Source of the DNA: Paranoxybacillus vitaminiphilus
GTDB lineage: Bacteria; Bacillota; Bacilli; Bacillales; Anoxybacillaceae
NCBI RefSeq assembly: GCF_003259935.1
Contig: NZ_QLMH01000002.1
Coordinates: 62,001-126,000 of the forward strand
Direction of reading: 5' to 3'
Length of the DNA: 64,000 nucleotides
Part shown: piece after piece, positions 27,181-35,789 of the stretch
Layout: each line of letters begins with the position of its first letter
How positions within the stretch are numbered: the stretch's first letter is position 1
Program-made: the position numbers and the translations under genes
The notes under the pieces: model-generated
Databases searched by the model: none
Seen by the model: the letters and a program-made list of their open reading frames with translations, nothing else
What the model was told of the DNA's origin: nothing

Positions 27181-29090
27181 TACGCAGCCCCCTCTCCTTC
27201 TCCCATTGAAACGACTTGAAGCGTCGTTTTAATCGTTTGTTCTTTTCCGTCACGGTATTTAATGGTGCCTTCCACGTTGATTTGTTCGGATGACGAGTAC
27301 ATCCCTTCAATTAATGACGCATATTTCATAGCAACAAATTGCCTGCGTACTTTCTTTGTTCTTGTCAGCTCTTCATCGTCGGCATCCAGTTCTTTGTACA
27401 AGAGCACAAATTTTTTCACGCGTGCCTTCTCCGGAAGAGTTTTGTTAATTTCGTTCACTTCCTCTTGAATCAGCGCAAGCACTTCCGGTTTTGCCGACAA
27501 ATCCGAGTATGTTGTGTAAACGATTTGGTTTTTCTCCGCCCAGCGCCCGACGTTCGCCATATCGATGTTAATAATCGCCACAACGTAAGGACGATCACGT
27601 CCAATCGCTACCGCTTCTTTAATGTAAGGGCTGAATTTTAGTTTATTTTCGATAAACTGCGGCGAAAACATTTCCCCCGACTGCAAGCGGATGACATCTT
27701 TCAAGCGATCAATGACATATAAGTGGCCTTCTTCATCCAAAAACCCGGCATCCCCCGTATGTAGCCAGCCGTTTTCAATCGTTTTCTTCGTCGATTCCTC
27801 ATTTTTGTAATATCCTTGACAGACGCTCGGACTTTTTATGAGAATTTCTCCTTCATCGGAAATTTTCACTTCCGTTCCCGGAATTGGTATGCCGACGCTG
27901 TCTAGTTTTATATCACCGTCCCGATGCACAAAGGCAATTCCAGCCACCTCCGTTTGTCCGTAAATACTTTTTATATTTACGCCGATACTGTGGAAAAAGC
28001 GGAACACATCCGGACCTAACGGGGCACCGCCAGTATAGGCGCGTTTTATTCTCAATAATCCAAAATGGTCACGAATGGCACTAAAAATGAGGTAGTCTGC
28101 CAATTTAAATAACAGTTTCGTCCCGAATGAAGGTTCCTTCTTTTGAAAGTGAGCTTCTGCTACCTTTTCGCCAATCGGCTTACACCATTCATATAATTTT
28201 CTTTTTAACCAGCTGGCATCTTGAATGCGAACTTGAAATTTTGAAAGCATATCTTCGTAAATGCGCGGTGGTGAAAACATGACATGCGGACCGATTTCTC
28301 GTAAATTTTCAAGTACAGTAGAAGGTTCTTCCGGAAAGTTTACTATGATGCTGTTGTGAAAAGCCATGGAAAGAGTCATCATCTGCTCCCCAATCCATGC
28401 AAGCGGCAAAAATGAAAGATATTCATCGTTTTCATCGAGAGGATCAATTTCTGAGAGATGTTTTGCCATTTCGAATAAGTTGCGATAGGAAAGCATCGTT
28501 CCTTTAGGGTTACCTGTCGTTCCTGATGTGTAAGACAGTATCGCTGTATCATCGTAACTGCCTTTTTTCACTTCGTTTTCAAAATAATTAGGGGCTTCTT
28601 TTGCAAACCTTTCACCTATCTCCTGAACTTCTTTAAAATACATTAACTTCTCATGGCGATAATTTCTCATTCCCCGATCATCGTAATAAATCATTTTTTT
28701 CACTTTCGGAATTTCGTGTTCGATTTCAAGCATCTTATCTACTTGTTCCTGATCTTCTACGACAACAAATACCGCATCACAATTATCAATAATATAACTC
28801 ATTTCATGGGGAAGAGATTCTTGATAAATGCCGACAGACACCCCTCCTAAACTTTGCGCTGCCAGTTCGCTGAATACCCACTCCGGCCGGTTATCGCCAA
28901 TAATCGCTAACTTGTCTCCTCTTTGAAAGCCTAGTTTCGCAAGCCCCAACGCAAACGCTTTAACTTGTTCATAATAATCTTTGTACGTATATTCGTTCCA
29001 AATTCCGTAATCTTTCTCACGCAAAGCAACTTTATCCCCTGCTTTTAATGCTTTTTCAAGTAATGCTTGAGGAAATGTCATGTTTCCCAT
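27180..29090 (-). CDS. Long-chain acyl-CoA synthetase-like AMP-binding ligase
   Basis: The 636-aa ANL-superfamily enzyme is of the long-chain (bubblegum/ACSL) type: P-loop SYTSGTTGNPKG, adenylation motif SIYGQTEVAG, HTGDAGFLDEEGHLYVIDR hinge, and a C-terminal domain ending near RRQFVAMKYASLIEGMYS. It would form an acyl- or aryl-CoA with ATP. It lies between livG and livH, so uptake and activation are co-expressed. The exact substrate is unknown. Confidence 0.85.
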   Translation of the reverse strand: MGNMTFPQALLEKALKAGDKVALREKDYGIWNEYTYKDYYEQVKAFALGLAKLGFQRGDKLAIIGDNRPEWVFSELAAQSLGGVSVGIYQESLPHEMSYIIDNCDAVFVVVEDQEQVDKMLEIEHEIPKVKKMIYYDDRGMRNYRHEKLMYFKEVQEIGERFAKEAPNYFENEVKKGSYDDTAILSYTSGTTGNPKGTMLSYRNLFEMAKHLSEIDPLDENDEYLSFLPLAWIGEQMMTLSMAFHNSIIVNFPEEPSTVLENLREIGPHVMFSPPRIYEDMLSKFQVRIQDASWLKRKLYEWCKPIGEKVAEAHFQKKEPSFGTKLLFKLADYLIFSAIRDHFGLLRIKRAYTGGAPLGPDVFRFFHSIGVNIKSIYGQTEVAGIAFVHRDGDIKLDSVGIPIPGTEVKISDEGEILIKSPSVCQGYYKNEESTKKTIENGWLHTGDAGFLDEEGHLYVIDRLKDVIRLQSGEMFSPQFIENKLKFSPYIKEAVAIGRDRPYVVAIINIDMANVGRWAEKNQIVYTTYSDLSAKPEVLALIQEEVNEINKTLPEKARVKKFVLLYKELDADDEELTRTKKVRRQFVAMKYASLIEGMYSSSEQINVEGTIKYRDGKEQTIKTTLQVVSMGEGEGAA

Positions 29091-29107
29091 GTAACCCCCC
29101 CTTTTTG

Positions 29108-29878
29108 CTATCCAACATGTTCTTCTCCTAAATACGCCTCAATCACCCGCGGATTATTTTGAATTTCTTTCGGCGTTCCATATGCAATTAATTTACCAAA
29201 ATCCAAAACGGCAATATGATTGGATAAATCCATAATAACCCCCATATCATGCTCAATTAAAATAATCGTTGTCTTCTTTTCTTCATGAATGTCAATGATA
29301 TAACGCGCCATATCTTCTTTTTCTTCATTATTCATTCCGGCCATAGGCTCGTCTAAAAGCAAAATCTCTGGTTCAAGCGCGAGTGCCCGGCCGACTTCGA
29401 CACGTTTTTGCAGCCCATATGACAACGTTCCAACCGGAGTGTTACGTACGTGCTCTAGCTCTAAAAAATCAATGACTTCCTCTACTTTTTTGCGATGCTC
29501 CACTTCTTCTTTTTGGGCTTTTCCCCAATACAATCCGCCGGCTAAGACACCTGTTTTCATCCTTACGTGTCGTCCAAGCATCAAATTGTCTAACACTGAC
29601 AAATGCGGAAACAGTTCAATATTTTGAAAAGCCCTTGCAATCCCCAGAGCAGCACGCTTATGTGGTTTTAAATTTGTTATATCCTCTCCCTTAAACAAAA
29701 CAGACCCACTAGTCGGTCTGTACAACCCACTAATACAGTTTAACATGCTCGTTTTTCCAGCCCCGTTTGGACCAATTAACGAAAAAATCTCTCCTTCTTT
29801 CACTTCAAAACTGACATGATCAAGAGCAACCACCCCGCCAAAACGGAGGGTTACGCTTTTAATATCCAATATCCCCAT
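29108..29878 (-). CDS. livG: Liv-type ABC transporter ATPase, LivG
   Basis: The 256-aa ATPase has Walker A GPNGAGKTSMLNCISGLYRP, signature LSYGLQKRVEVGRAL, Walker B ILLLDEPMAGMN and the extra central segment (KTGVLAGGLYWGKAQ) of LivG proteins. It is the first gene of the operon. Upstream 29879-30228 holds regulatory signals but no gene. Confidence 0.9.
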   Translation of the reverse strand: MGILDIKSVTLRFGGVVALDHVSFEVKEGEIFSLIGPNGAGKTSMLNCISGLYRPTSGSVLFKGEDITNLKPHKRAALGIARAFQNIELFPHLSVLDNLMLGRHVRMKTGVLAGGLYWGKAQKEEVEHRKKVEEVIDFLELEHVRNTPVGTLSYGLQKRVEVGRALALEPEILLLDEPMAGMNNEEKEDMARYIIDIHEEKKTTIILIEHDMGVIMDLSNHIAVLDFGKLIAYGTPKEIQNNPRVIEAYLGEEHVG

Positions 29879-29959
29879 ATATAATCCCCCTAGCTTATCC
29901 TAAAAATTTATGACAGTAATACTGCATCTTGTTAAAATTAAAAAGCATAATTACTCGTA

Positions 29960-29981
29960 ATACGTTCGCTATTGTTCGTAT
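29960..29981. promoter_or_regulatory. Candidate operator upstream of livG
   Basis: On the minus strand the motif CGAAC occurs twice, 5 bp apart, framed by ATACG and CGTAT. It lies about 80-100 bp before livG, within reach of a promoter with TTGTCA nearby. A TetR- or FadR/PaaR-type regulator could bind, but no regulator gene is adjacent. Confidence 0.3.
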
Positions 29982-30165
29982 CTGACAATATAACAGAATA
30001 AATGGTGGTCTGCTCAATGATGTAAAGGGGATGCTATAATTTTAGGGAGAGTAAGATAACTCTTGTTTCCTTTCCTGAAATGTTGGAACAATGCAGCTCG
30101 ACATACTTGGAGGGATTGTGTTCAGGCTCTTCTAACATCGACGTTTTCATAGTCAAGAAACGATT

Positions 30166-30179
30166 TGTAAGCGCTTTCT
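30166..30179. promoter_or_regulatory. cre site (CcpA)
   Basis: TGTAAGCGCTTTCT matches the cre consensus TGWAARCGYTWNCW fully. It lies about 290 bp upstream of livG and would subject the transporter operon to catabolite repression if its promoter is nearby. Confidence 0.65.
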
Positions 30180-30228
30180 AAAATATCCCCTCCTCTCTTT
30201 CTTTCATAACAATTTTGTTACAAATTTA

Positions 30229-30465
30229 TTATATATTTATCAGAAAAGTTTGTAAATTATGATTTTTTATTTTTTTTACAAAATTCGAGTTTTTGTTTCC
30301 GAAAATTTCACGAAACATAAAAGGCTGACCGTAAAGCAGTGTATCAGACCCCACCACATAAAAGGTTGGAATGTGCGTGAGGTCAGACACTTGCAGGTAA
30401 ACTCCTATCATACGATTATTATACTCAAGTAATTTCTCTGTTAGTTTCTTCAGTTGTTCACGCAT
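30229..30465 (-). CDS. Small ORF whose 3' half is dispersed-repeat DNA
   Basis: The ATG at 30465 has an ideal GAGGTGA site. The first ~20 codons (MREQLKKLTEKLLEYNNRMI) look like a real helical protein start; from about codon 21 on, the frame runs through dispersed element copy 8 and then AT-rich DNA. The likely history is an element inserted into, and truncating or extending, an original small gene. Whether the 78-aa product is made is unknown. Confidence 0.4.
   Translation of the reverse strand: MREQLKKLTEKLLEYNNRMIGVYLQVSDLTHIPTFYVVGSDTLLYGQPFMFREIFGNKNSNFVKKIKNHNLQTFLINI
30321..30404. repeat. Dispersed palindromic element, copy 8 (within an ORF)
   Basis: A type-2 copy: AAGGCTGACCGTAAAGCAGTG and TGAGGTCAGACACTTGCAGGT, with a shortened, diverged right arm. 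It interrupts the small frame starting at 30465. Confidence 0.75.
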
Positions 30466-30524
30466 GATATCACCTCATCTTGACTGACCGAGTGAATAAG
30501 AGCAAGGTGAATAGATTGAAGCCA

Positions 30525-30779
30525 TTAACTGAATGCTGACATAGGAATTGTTTTTTGAAAAGCATCTGCTTGTTTCGTTGTTCCGTTGTATAAATGATTT
30601 TCCACCTTTTCGAGCCGTTTTGTCAATTCATGAATACGTTCCTCTTTTTGCTCGCAATATTCTGCAATGACAGAGTAAATGATATCATCCATTTTACAAT
30701 CAATCTCCTGCATTAATTGAAAAATCTCATTTAACTGCTTTTCCACTTCTTCCTTTTTCACCCAGTTCCTTTCCATCAT
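30525..30779 (-). CDS. Hypothetical coiled-coil protein (84 aa)
   Basis: The protein is strongly helical and charged (EEVEKQLNEIFQLMQEIDCK, then IHELTKRLEKVENHLYNG). The start is set at ATG 30779 with GGAGGAGAA just upstream; a second ATG follows. The position corresponds to the yppC-yppE area of B. subtilis, but I see no clear match to those proteins. Function unknown. Confidence 0.65.
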   Translation of the reverse strand: MMERNWVKKEEVEKQLNEIFQLMQEIDCKMDDIIYSVIAEYCEQKEERIHELTKRLEKVENHLYNGTTKQADAFQKTIPMSAFS

Positions 30780-31062
30780 TTCTCCTCCCCCCGAGTCCCT
30801 CATTCGCTATTTAAAATTCGCTATTTCCTTTTCCCTCCCTGCCGAGACGACAAAACTAGAAGGTATTCGGCAAAGAAAACGGCACGCTCTTTCATATCGA
30901 GCTGTTTCGACAATAACACTTCATTTTAATATTTTTGACAAAAAAGCTTGTCTTATGGTAACCGTTATTACTGTGACTGTATTTTTTATTAACTGCAAAC
31001 GATTTACATTCCATTTTTGCTGTGCTGTGATATAATTATAGGCATTCAAAAGGAGATGAGCC

Positions 31063-31677
31063 GTGATGTTTAAATATCCCGGGGGAAGAGCTTATCAGGC
31101 AGACAAACAAGCAAAGCCTGCTTCTTTGCTTGAAACAAATTACGCAAATCGTGGAATGACACTAGAAAAAGACTTGAATGCCACGAATGAATTTTATCGG
31201 GAGCATGGCATTGCTGTTATCCATAAGAAGCCAACTCCTATCCAAATCGTCCATGTTGACTATCCAAAACGAAGCGCCGCGGTCATTAAAGAGGCTTATT
31301 TTAAACAGGCATCCACTACCGACTATAACGGAATATACAGAGGAAGATATATTGATTTCGAAGCAAAAGAAACGCGGAATAAAACAGCATTTCCGCTGCA
31401 AAACTTTCATGAACACCAAATTCATCATATGAAACAAATTCTCGAACACGGCGGTATTTGTTTTGTGATTTTACGGTTTACGTCATTAAATGAAACATAT
31501 CTTCTCGATGCGAAGCATTTGCTCACGTTCTGGCACCGCCAACAAACCGGCGGCCGAAAATCGATTGCCAAGCACGAAGTCGAGCAATACGGCCATTATA
31601 TTTCTCTTGGCTATCAACCACCGATTGATTATATTAAAATAGTAGAAAAAGTCTACTTTAACGATGCGTCCGTTTAG
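31063..31677 (+). CDS. recU: Holliday junction resolvase RecU
   Basis: The ~204-aa nuclease cuts Holliday junctions in recombination and chromosome segregation. It has [35 protein letters not shown] and the catalytic block [21 protein letters not shown] with Asp, Glu and Lys in place. GTG 31063 or ATG 31066 can both use AGGAGA. It overlaps no gene but is followed within 53 bp by ponA, the conserved Firmicute recU-ponA pair. Confidence 0.96.
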   Translation: MMFKYPGGRAYQADKQAKPASLLETNYANRGMTLEKDLNATNEFYREHGIAVIHKKPTPIQIVHVDYPKRSAAVIKEAYFKQASTTDYNGIYRGRYIDFEAKETRNKTAFPLQNFHEHQIHHMKQILEHGGICFVILRFTSLNETYLLDAKHLLTFWHRQQTGGRKSIAKHEVEQYGHYISLGYQPPIDYIKIVEKVYFNDASV

Positions 31678-31729
31678 GACCATTGGTGCAAAATCAATCT
31701 TTCAAATATTGGAAAGGCAGGATTTGCTT

Positions 31730-34423
31730 ATGACAGGGGAATATCGTTCTCGTGTAGAACGTAAACATGCAAAAAAGCAATCGAAACAAAAAAAATCCGG
31801 AAAACAAAAGAAAAGTTCTTTATTGAAAAAACTCGTATTGTCGCTGCTTTTATTAGGAGTTATCGGCATGGTTAGCGGCATTGCTACATTTGCCTACTTT
31901 GTCATAGATGCTCCGCCGCTTGATGAAGCGAAAATTAAAGACCCGTTATCATCAACCATTTATGATATGAACGGCCATAAAATTGCAGAGTTAGGTGCAG
32001 AAGGACAAAAACGAACGTACATTTCTTATAAAGAAATACCGAAAGTGTTAGAAGAAGCGGTATTAGCAACAGAAGACGTGCGCTTTTACGAACACCACGG
32101 TCTCGATTTCATCCGCCTTGGTGCGGCTGTCATCGCCAACGTGAAAGAAGGATTTGGGGCAGAAGGTGCCAGCACGATTACCCAACAAGTTGTTAAGCTT
32201 TCGTTTTTATCTCCAGAAAAAACGTTAAAGCGGAAAGCTCAAGAAGCATGGCTTGCATTTCGCCTTGAACAAAAATATTCGAAACAAGAAATTTTGGAAA
32301 TGTATCTAAATAAAGTTTATTATTCCAACCGCATCTACGGAGTGAAAAAAGCAGCAGAGTTTTATTTCGATAAAACCGATTTGAATGACTTGACCCTTGC
32401 GGAAGCAGCATTGCTCGCCGGTTTGCCGCAAAGTCCAAACAACTATAATCCGTATAAATACCCGGAAGCTGCGGAAAAACGACGCAATGTTGTATTATCC
32501 TTAATGGAAAAACACGGGTTTATCACAAAAGAAGAAGCAGAGAAAGCAAAGAAAATACCTGTCAAATCAATGCTTGCAAAAAATAAACAAGATACGGCTA
32601 TTCCATACGATGCATTTATCGATCAAGTCATTAAAGAAGTAACGGACGAAGCAGACGTCAACGTTTTTGAAGACGGCTTAAAAATTTACACAACATTAGA
32701 TCCTGAGGCTCAAAAATATGTCGAAGACTTATTAAACTCTGACAAATATTTCACGGACAAAAAAGATTTACAGGCAGGTATTGCCCTTCTTGATACAAAA
32801 ACCGGGGAAATTCGCGCACTCGGCGGAGGACGCGATAAAGAAGGAGTCGCGTTCGGATTTAATTTCGCAACAGAGCGAGTCGGCCAGCCTGGTTCGACCA
32901 TTAAGCCAATTCTTGACTATGGTCCAGCCATTGAGTATTTAAAGTGGTCGACATACCATCAGCTTGTTGATGAACCGTACTCTTATTCCGATGGAACACC
33001 TATTAAAAACTGGGACGGTTCCTATCAGGGACAAATGTCAATGAGAGTCGCCCTAGCTAAGTCACGTAATATTCCGGCATTAAAGGCGTTACAGAAAGTC
33101 GGCTTAGAACGCGCGAAAAAATTTGCTAACAAGCTTGGCATGGGCTTCGATGAAATATATGAGTCATATGCGGTTGGGGGTTTAAGCGATGGGGTTTCTC
33201 CATTGCAAATGGCAGGTGCTTATAGCGCATTCGGAAACAATGGCGTCTACATTAAGCCGCATGCCGTTAAAAAAATTGTCTTTCCGGACAATACGGAAAT
33301 CGATTTGACCCCAGAGCCAAAAGCAGCGATGAAAGATTACACAGCCTACATGATTACTGATATGTTAAAATCGGTCGTCAAGCCTGGCGGAACAGGTACA
33401 TTGGCGAATGTTCCCGGTTTACACATCGCTGGTAAAACAGGAACAACAAACTATGATAAAGAAACAAGACGAAAATTCGGTTTACCGGAAGGAGCTGTAC
33501 CAGACAGCTGGTTCATCGGCTATACGCCGAATTATACAGCTGCGGTATGGACCGGATTCAGCAAGCGCAGCGATACAGCATACTTATCGACAAGAGAACA
33601 AAAAATTCCGCGCTTACTATTTAAAGCCGTCATCAGCCATGTTGACGACGGTAAAGGCGGAGACTTTAAAATGCCGAAAAGCGTTGTGAAACTGCCAATA
33701 AAAAAAGGATCAAATCCGCCAATGATTGCCGGAAAATATACGCCTGAAACGGAAATTGTCTATGAATGTTTTGTCAAAGGTGCAGAACCTACTGAAATAG
33801 CGGAAGATAAACCAGAGCCATTAAGCCCTGTCACTAATCTGCAAGCAGTTTATGATGCTGCTACTAATTCTATTTCTTTATCATGGGGCTATAATAACGA
33901 AGAATTAGAAGACATCACCTTTGAAGTTCGTATTACAAATGACAAGGGAGAATCACAAGTTCTTACTGCTTCCGATTTGTCATTAACGCTGACCGGACCA
34001 ACTCCAGGTGCTGTTTATACGTTCGAAGTAACTGCCGTTCGTGAGAAAGAACAAAGTCGCAGTGAGCCTGTTGCAACAACTGTTACTGTCCCAGGAGAAA
34101 GCACGGATGACCAAGATGATTCAGAAGAGCAGCCATCACCTGGTGACAATCCAGACAATAATGGACAGCCTAATGGAAATGACGATGACGACGGCGATGA
34201 AGACAATGAGGATAACGGCAATCATAATGAACCGGGAGATAATGTTGACCAAGTAACACCGCCGCAAACAAACCCAACGACTCCGCCTCCTGGGAATAAT
34301 AACGGAAACGGCACAGGAAACGGCAATAATCATTCAGGAACGGGAACAGGCGCAAACAACGTAAATCTTCCTAATAGTCCTAATAGACCAAGAGTTTCCG
34401 AAAGCTCGGACAACACGCAGTAA
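31730..34423 (+). CDS. ponA: Class A penicillin-binding protein 1A/1B
   Basis: The 897-aa bifunctional peptidoglycan synthase has a basic cytosolic start, one transmembrane helix (~34-58), a glycosyltransferase domain with ATEDVRFYEHHG (Glu115) and a transpeptidase domain with SxxK at Ser389-Lys392, SRN at 445-447 and KTG at 569-571. A fibronectin-III-like domain (~700-790) and a low-complexity Asn/Gly/Asp/Pro tail follow. The ATG 31730 with GGCAGGA is used, as the earlier frame overlaps recU. The acidic repetitive tail resembles that of B. subtilis PonA. Confidence 0.96.
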   Translation: MTGEYRSRVERKHAKKQSKQKKSGKQKKSSLLKKLVLSLLLLGVIGMVSGIATFAYFVIDAPPLDEAKIKDPLSSTIYDMNGHKIAELGAEGQKRTYISYKEIPKVLEEAVLATEDVRFYEHHGLDFIRLGAAVIANVKEGFGAEGASTITQQVVKLSFLSPEKTLKRKAQEAWLAFRLEQKYSKQEILEMYLNKVYYSNRIYGVKKAAEFYFDKTDLNDLTLAEAALLAGLPQSPNNYNPYKYPEAAEKRRNVVLSLMEKHGFITKEEAEKAKKIPVKSMLAKNKQDTAIPYDAFIDQVIKEVTDEADVNVFEDGLKIYTTLDPEAQKYVEDLLNSDKYFTDKKDLQAGIALLDTKTGEIRALGGGRDKEGVAFGFNFATERVGQPGSTIKPILDYGPAIEYLKWSTYHQLVDEPYSYSDGTPIKNWDGSYQGQMSMRVALAKSRNIPALKALQKVGLERAKKFANKLGMGFDEIYESYAVGGLSDGVSPLQMAGAYSAFGNNGVYIKPHAVKKIVFPDNTEIDLTPEPKAAMKDYTAYMITDMLKSVVKPGGTGTLANVPGLHIAGKTGTTNYDKETRRKFGLPEGAVPDSWFIGYTPNYTAAVWTGFSKRSDTAYLSTREQKIPRLLFKAVISHVDDGKGGDFKMPKSVVKLPIKKGSNPPMIAGKYTPETEIVYECFVKGAEPTEIAEDKPEPLSPVTNLQAVYDAATNSISLSWGYNNEELEDITFEVRITNDKGESQVLTASDLSLTLTGPTPGAVYTFEVTAVREKEQSRSEPVATTVTVPGESTDDQDDSEEQPSPGDNPDNNGQPNGNDDDDGDEDNEDNGNHNEPGDNVDQVTPPQTNPTTPPPGNNNGNGTGNGNNHSGTGTGANNVNLPNSPNRPRVSESSDNTQ

Positions 34424-34434
34424 ATCGTTAAAAA

Positions 34435-34534
34435 TAGGCTGACCCAATCAAAGTGTCAGACCCCACAACACAATAATAAATGGACGATATATTGTGAAAT
34501 ACATGTGAGGTCAGACACTTACGGGTCAGCTTCC
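34435..34534. repeat. Dispersed palindromic element, copy 9
   Basis: TAGGCTGACCCAATCAAAGTG, TCAGACCCCACAACACAAT and, on the right, ATATATTGTG, GAGGTCAGACACTTACGGG, GTCAGC. It follows the ponA stop. Confidence 0.9.
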
Positions 34535-34548
34535 TCTCTCCACTAAAA

Positions 34549-34588
34549 AAGGGGCTATCTCATGATTGATGAGATAGCCCCTTTTTTT
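34549..34588. terminator. Strong bidirectional terminator between ponA and ypoC
   Basis: GGGGCTATCTCAT pairs perfectly with ATGAGATAGCCCC across a 5-nt loop, with AAAA before and TTTTTTTT after. The ypoC stop codon lies inside it. Confidence 0.92.
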
Positions 34589-35084
34589 TAATGGCCAAGT
34601 TTTTGTAATAAAGTTTTGTCAGCTCAGCAAATAATTCTCCCAATTGGATAAAAGAGTGGTATAAATCACATTTTGCAAAGATAAACTGCAGGCGCTCAAC
34701 ACAATTCACCGGCTTCATTTGTAACGTATTTACTTCCCTTTCCCAGCTGACAATGCTCTTGACACGCGTTTCGTTTAACCAATATAAACATGCAAGAAAG
34801 TATGATAGCGCCCGAATCATTGGTTCTCTTGCGGCTTTTCGATCGCGATTTTGAAAAAGAAGGTCAAGCTTTTCTTTTTCTTCGTTCCATAGCTGCCATA
34901 CAGCCGGTATCGACTGCTCGATATCGTTCCATGGCTCGTTTTCCAGATTTTCTTTACAGGCAATTATATCGTAATAAAAATAAAACTTTTTCATCATCAG
35001 TGGAAATGGCGCGAACTCGGTTGTTTCAATCGTTTCTCCCTCCCGATAAAATAATGGATGAAGAAACTCACTCGGTACGCGCAA
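34560..35084 (-). CDS. ypoC: YpoC family protein
   Basis: The ~174-aa protein matches YpoC by position (between nth and the converging ponA) and by the conserved pattern of helical blocks such as RALSYFLACLYWLNE and CVERLQFIFAKCDLYHSFIQL. The function is unknown. TTG 35084 is favoured because AAGAGGTGA is 5 nt away; a GTG at 35093 is also possible. The gene overlaps the nth 3' end, so it is translationally coupled. The last residues are encoded by the terminator hairpin. Confidence 0.85.
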   Translation of the reverse strand: MRVPSEFLHPLFYREGETIETTEFAPFPLMMKKFYFYYDIIACKENLENEPWNDIEQSIPAVWQLWNEEKEKLDLLFQNRDRKAAREPMIRALSYFLACLYWLNETRVKSIVSWEREVNTLQMKPVNCVERLQFIFAKCDLYHSFIQLGELFAELTKLYYKNLAIKKKGLSHQS

Positions 35085-35739
35085 GACGATCACCTCTTGA
35101 TTTCATTCGCTTCTTTCCTTCCCTGCATAATTCAAGCAGTGGACATATATGACATTGCGGTGATTGTGCTTTGCAATGATAGCGGCCAAAAAAAATCATA
35201 CGGTGATGCGTAATGGACCATTCTTCTTTCGGAATTTTCCGCATGAGCGTTTCTTCCACTTCCAATACAGAATCTTTCCAGCGGCAAAACCCGAGCCGTT
35301 TGCTGACCCGTTCTACGTGGGTGTCAACCGCAATGGCCGGCACGCCAAAAGCAACGGAAACAACCACATTGGCTGTTTTTCGGCCAACTCCAGGCAGCTT
35401 CATTAACTCATCGCGATCCTTAGGCACCTTTCCGTTATATTTCTCGAGTAACAACTGACAAAGCTTTTGAATATTTTTCGCCTTGTTTCGGTATAATCCA
35501 ATGGAACGAATATCCTCCTGAAGTTCCTCTAAAGAAACGGCTAAATAATCTTTTGGCTCTTTATATTTTTGAAATAACTGTTTTGTTACTTTATTTACTA
35601 GTGCATCCGTACATTGTGCCGATAATACAACGGCAATGAGAAGTTCAAACGGATTGCTGTGTACAAGCTCGCAATGCGCATTCGGAAACATTTCTGCCAT
35701 TTTGTCGAGACAATAACGAATTTGTTTTTTCGTCAACAA
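35068..35739 (-). CDS. nth: Endonuclease III
   Basis: The 223-aa DNA glycosylase/AP-lyase removes oxidised pyrimidines. It has the helix-hairpin-helix LPGVGRKTANVV with catalytic Lys121, Asp139 in AVDTHV, and the 4Fe-4S cluster Cys189, Cys196, Cys199, Cys205. The start is TTG 35739 after GGAGGTGA. It follows dnaD, as in B. subtilis. Confidence 0.97.
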   Translation of the reverse strand: MLTKKQIRYCLDKMAEMFPNAHCELVHSNPFELLIAVVLSAQCTDALVNKVTKQLFQKYKEPKDYLAVSLEELQEDIRSIGLYRNKAKNIQKLCQLLLEKYNGKVPKDRDELMKLPGVGRKTANVVVSVAFGVPAIAVDTHVERVSKRLGFCRWKDSVLEVEETLMRKIPKEEWSITHHRMIFFGRYHCKAQSPQCHICPLLELCREGKKRMKSRGDRLARTE

Positions 35740-35789
35740 AGAAAATCACCTCCGTCAAACAAGAGAAAAACGAGAGACCTTGCCCTCGT

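Noticed and set aside
21788-29878. Branched-chain amino acid transporter as the plain annotation
   Set aside because: The family match holds for the ABC parts, but two CoA ligases inside the operon make an amino-acid role less likely; kept as family names only.
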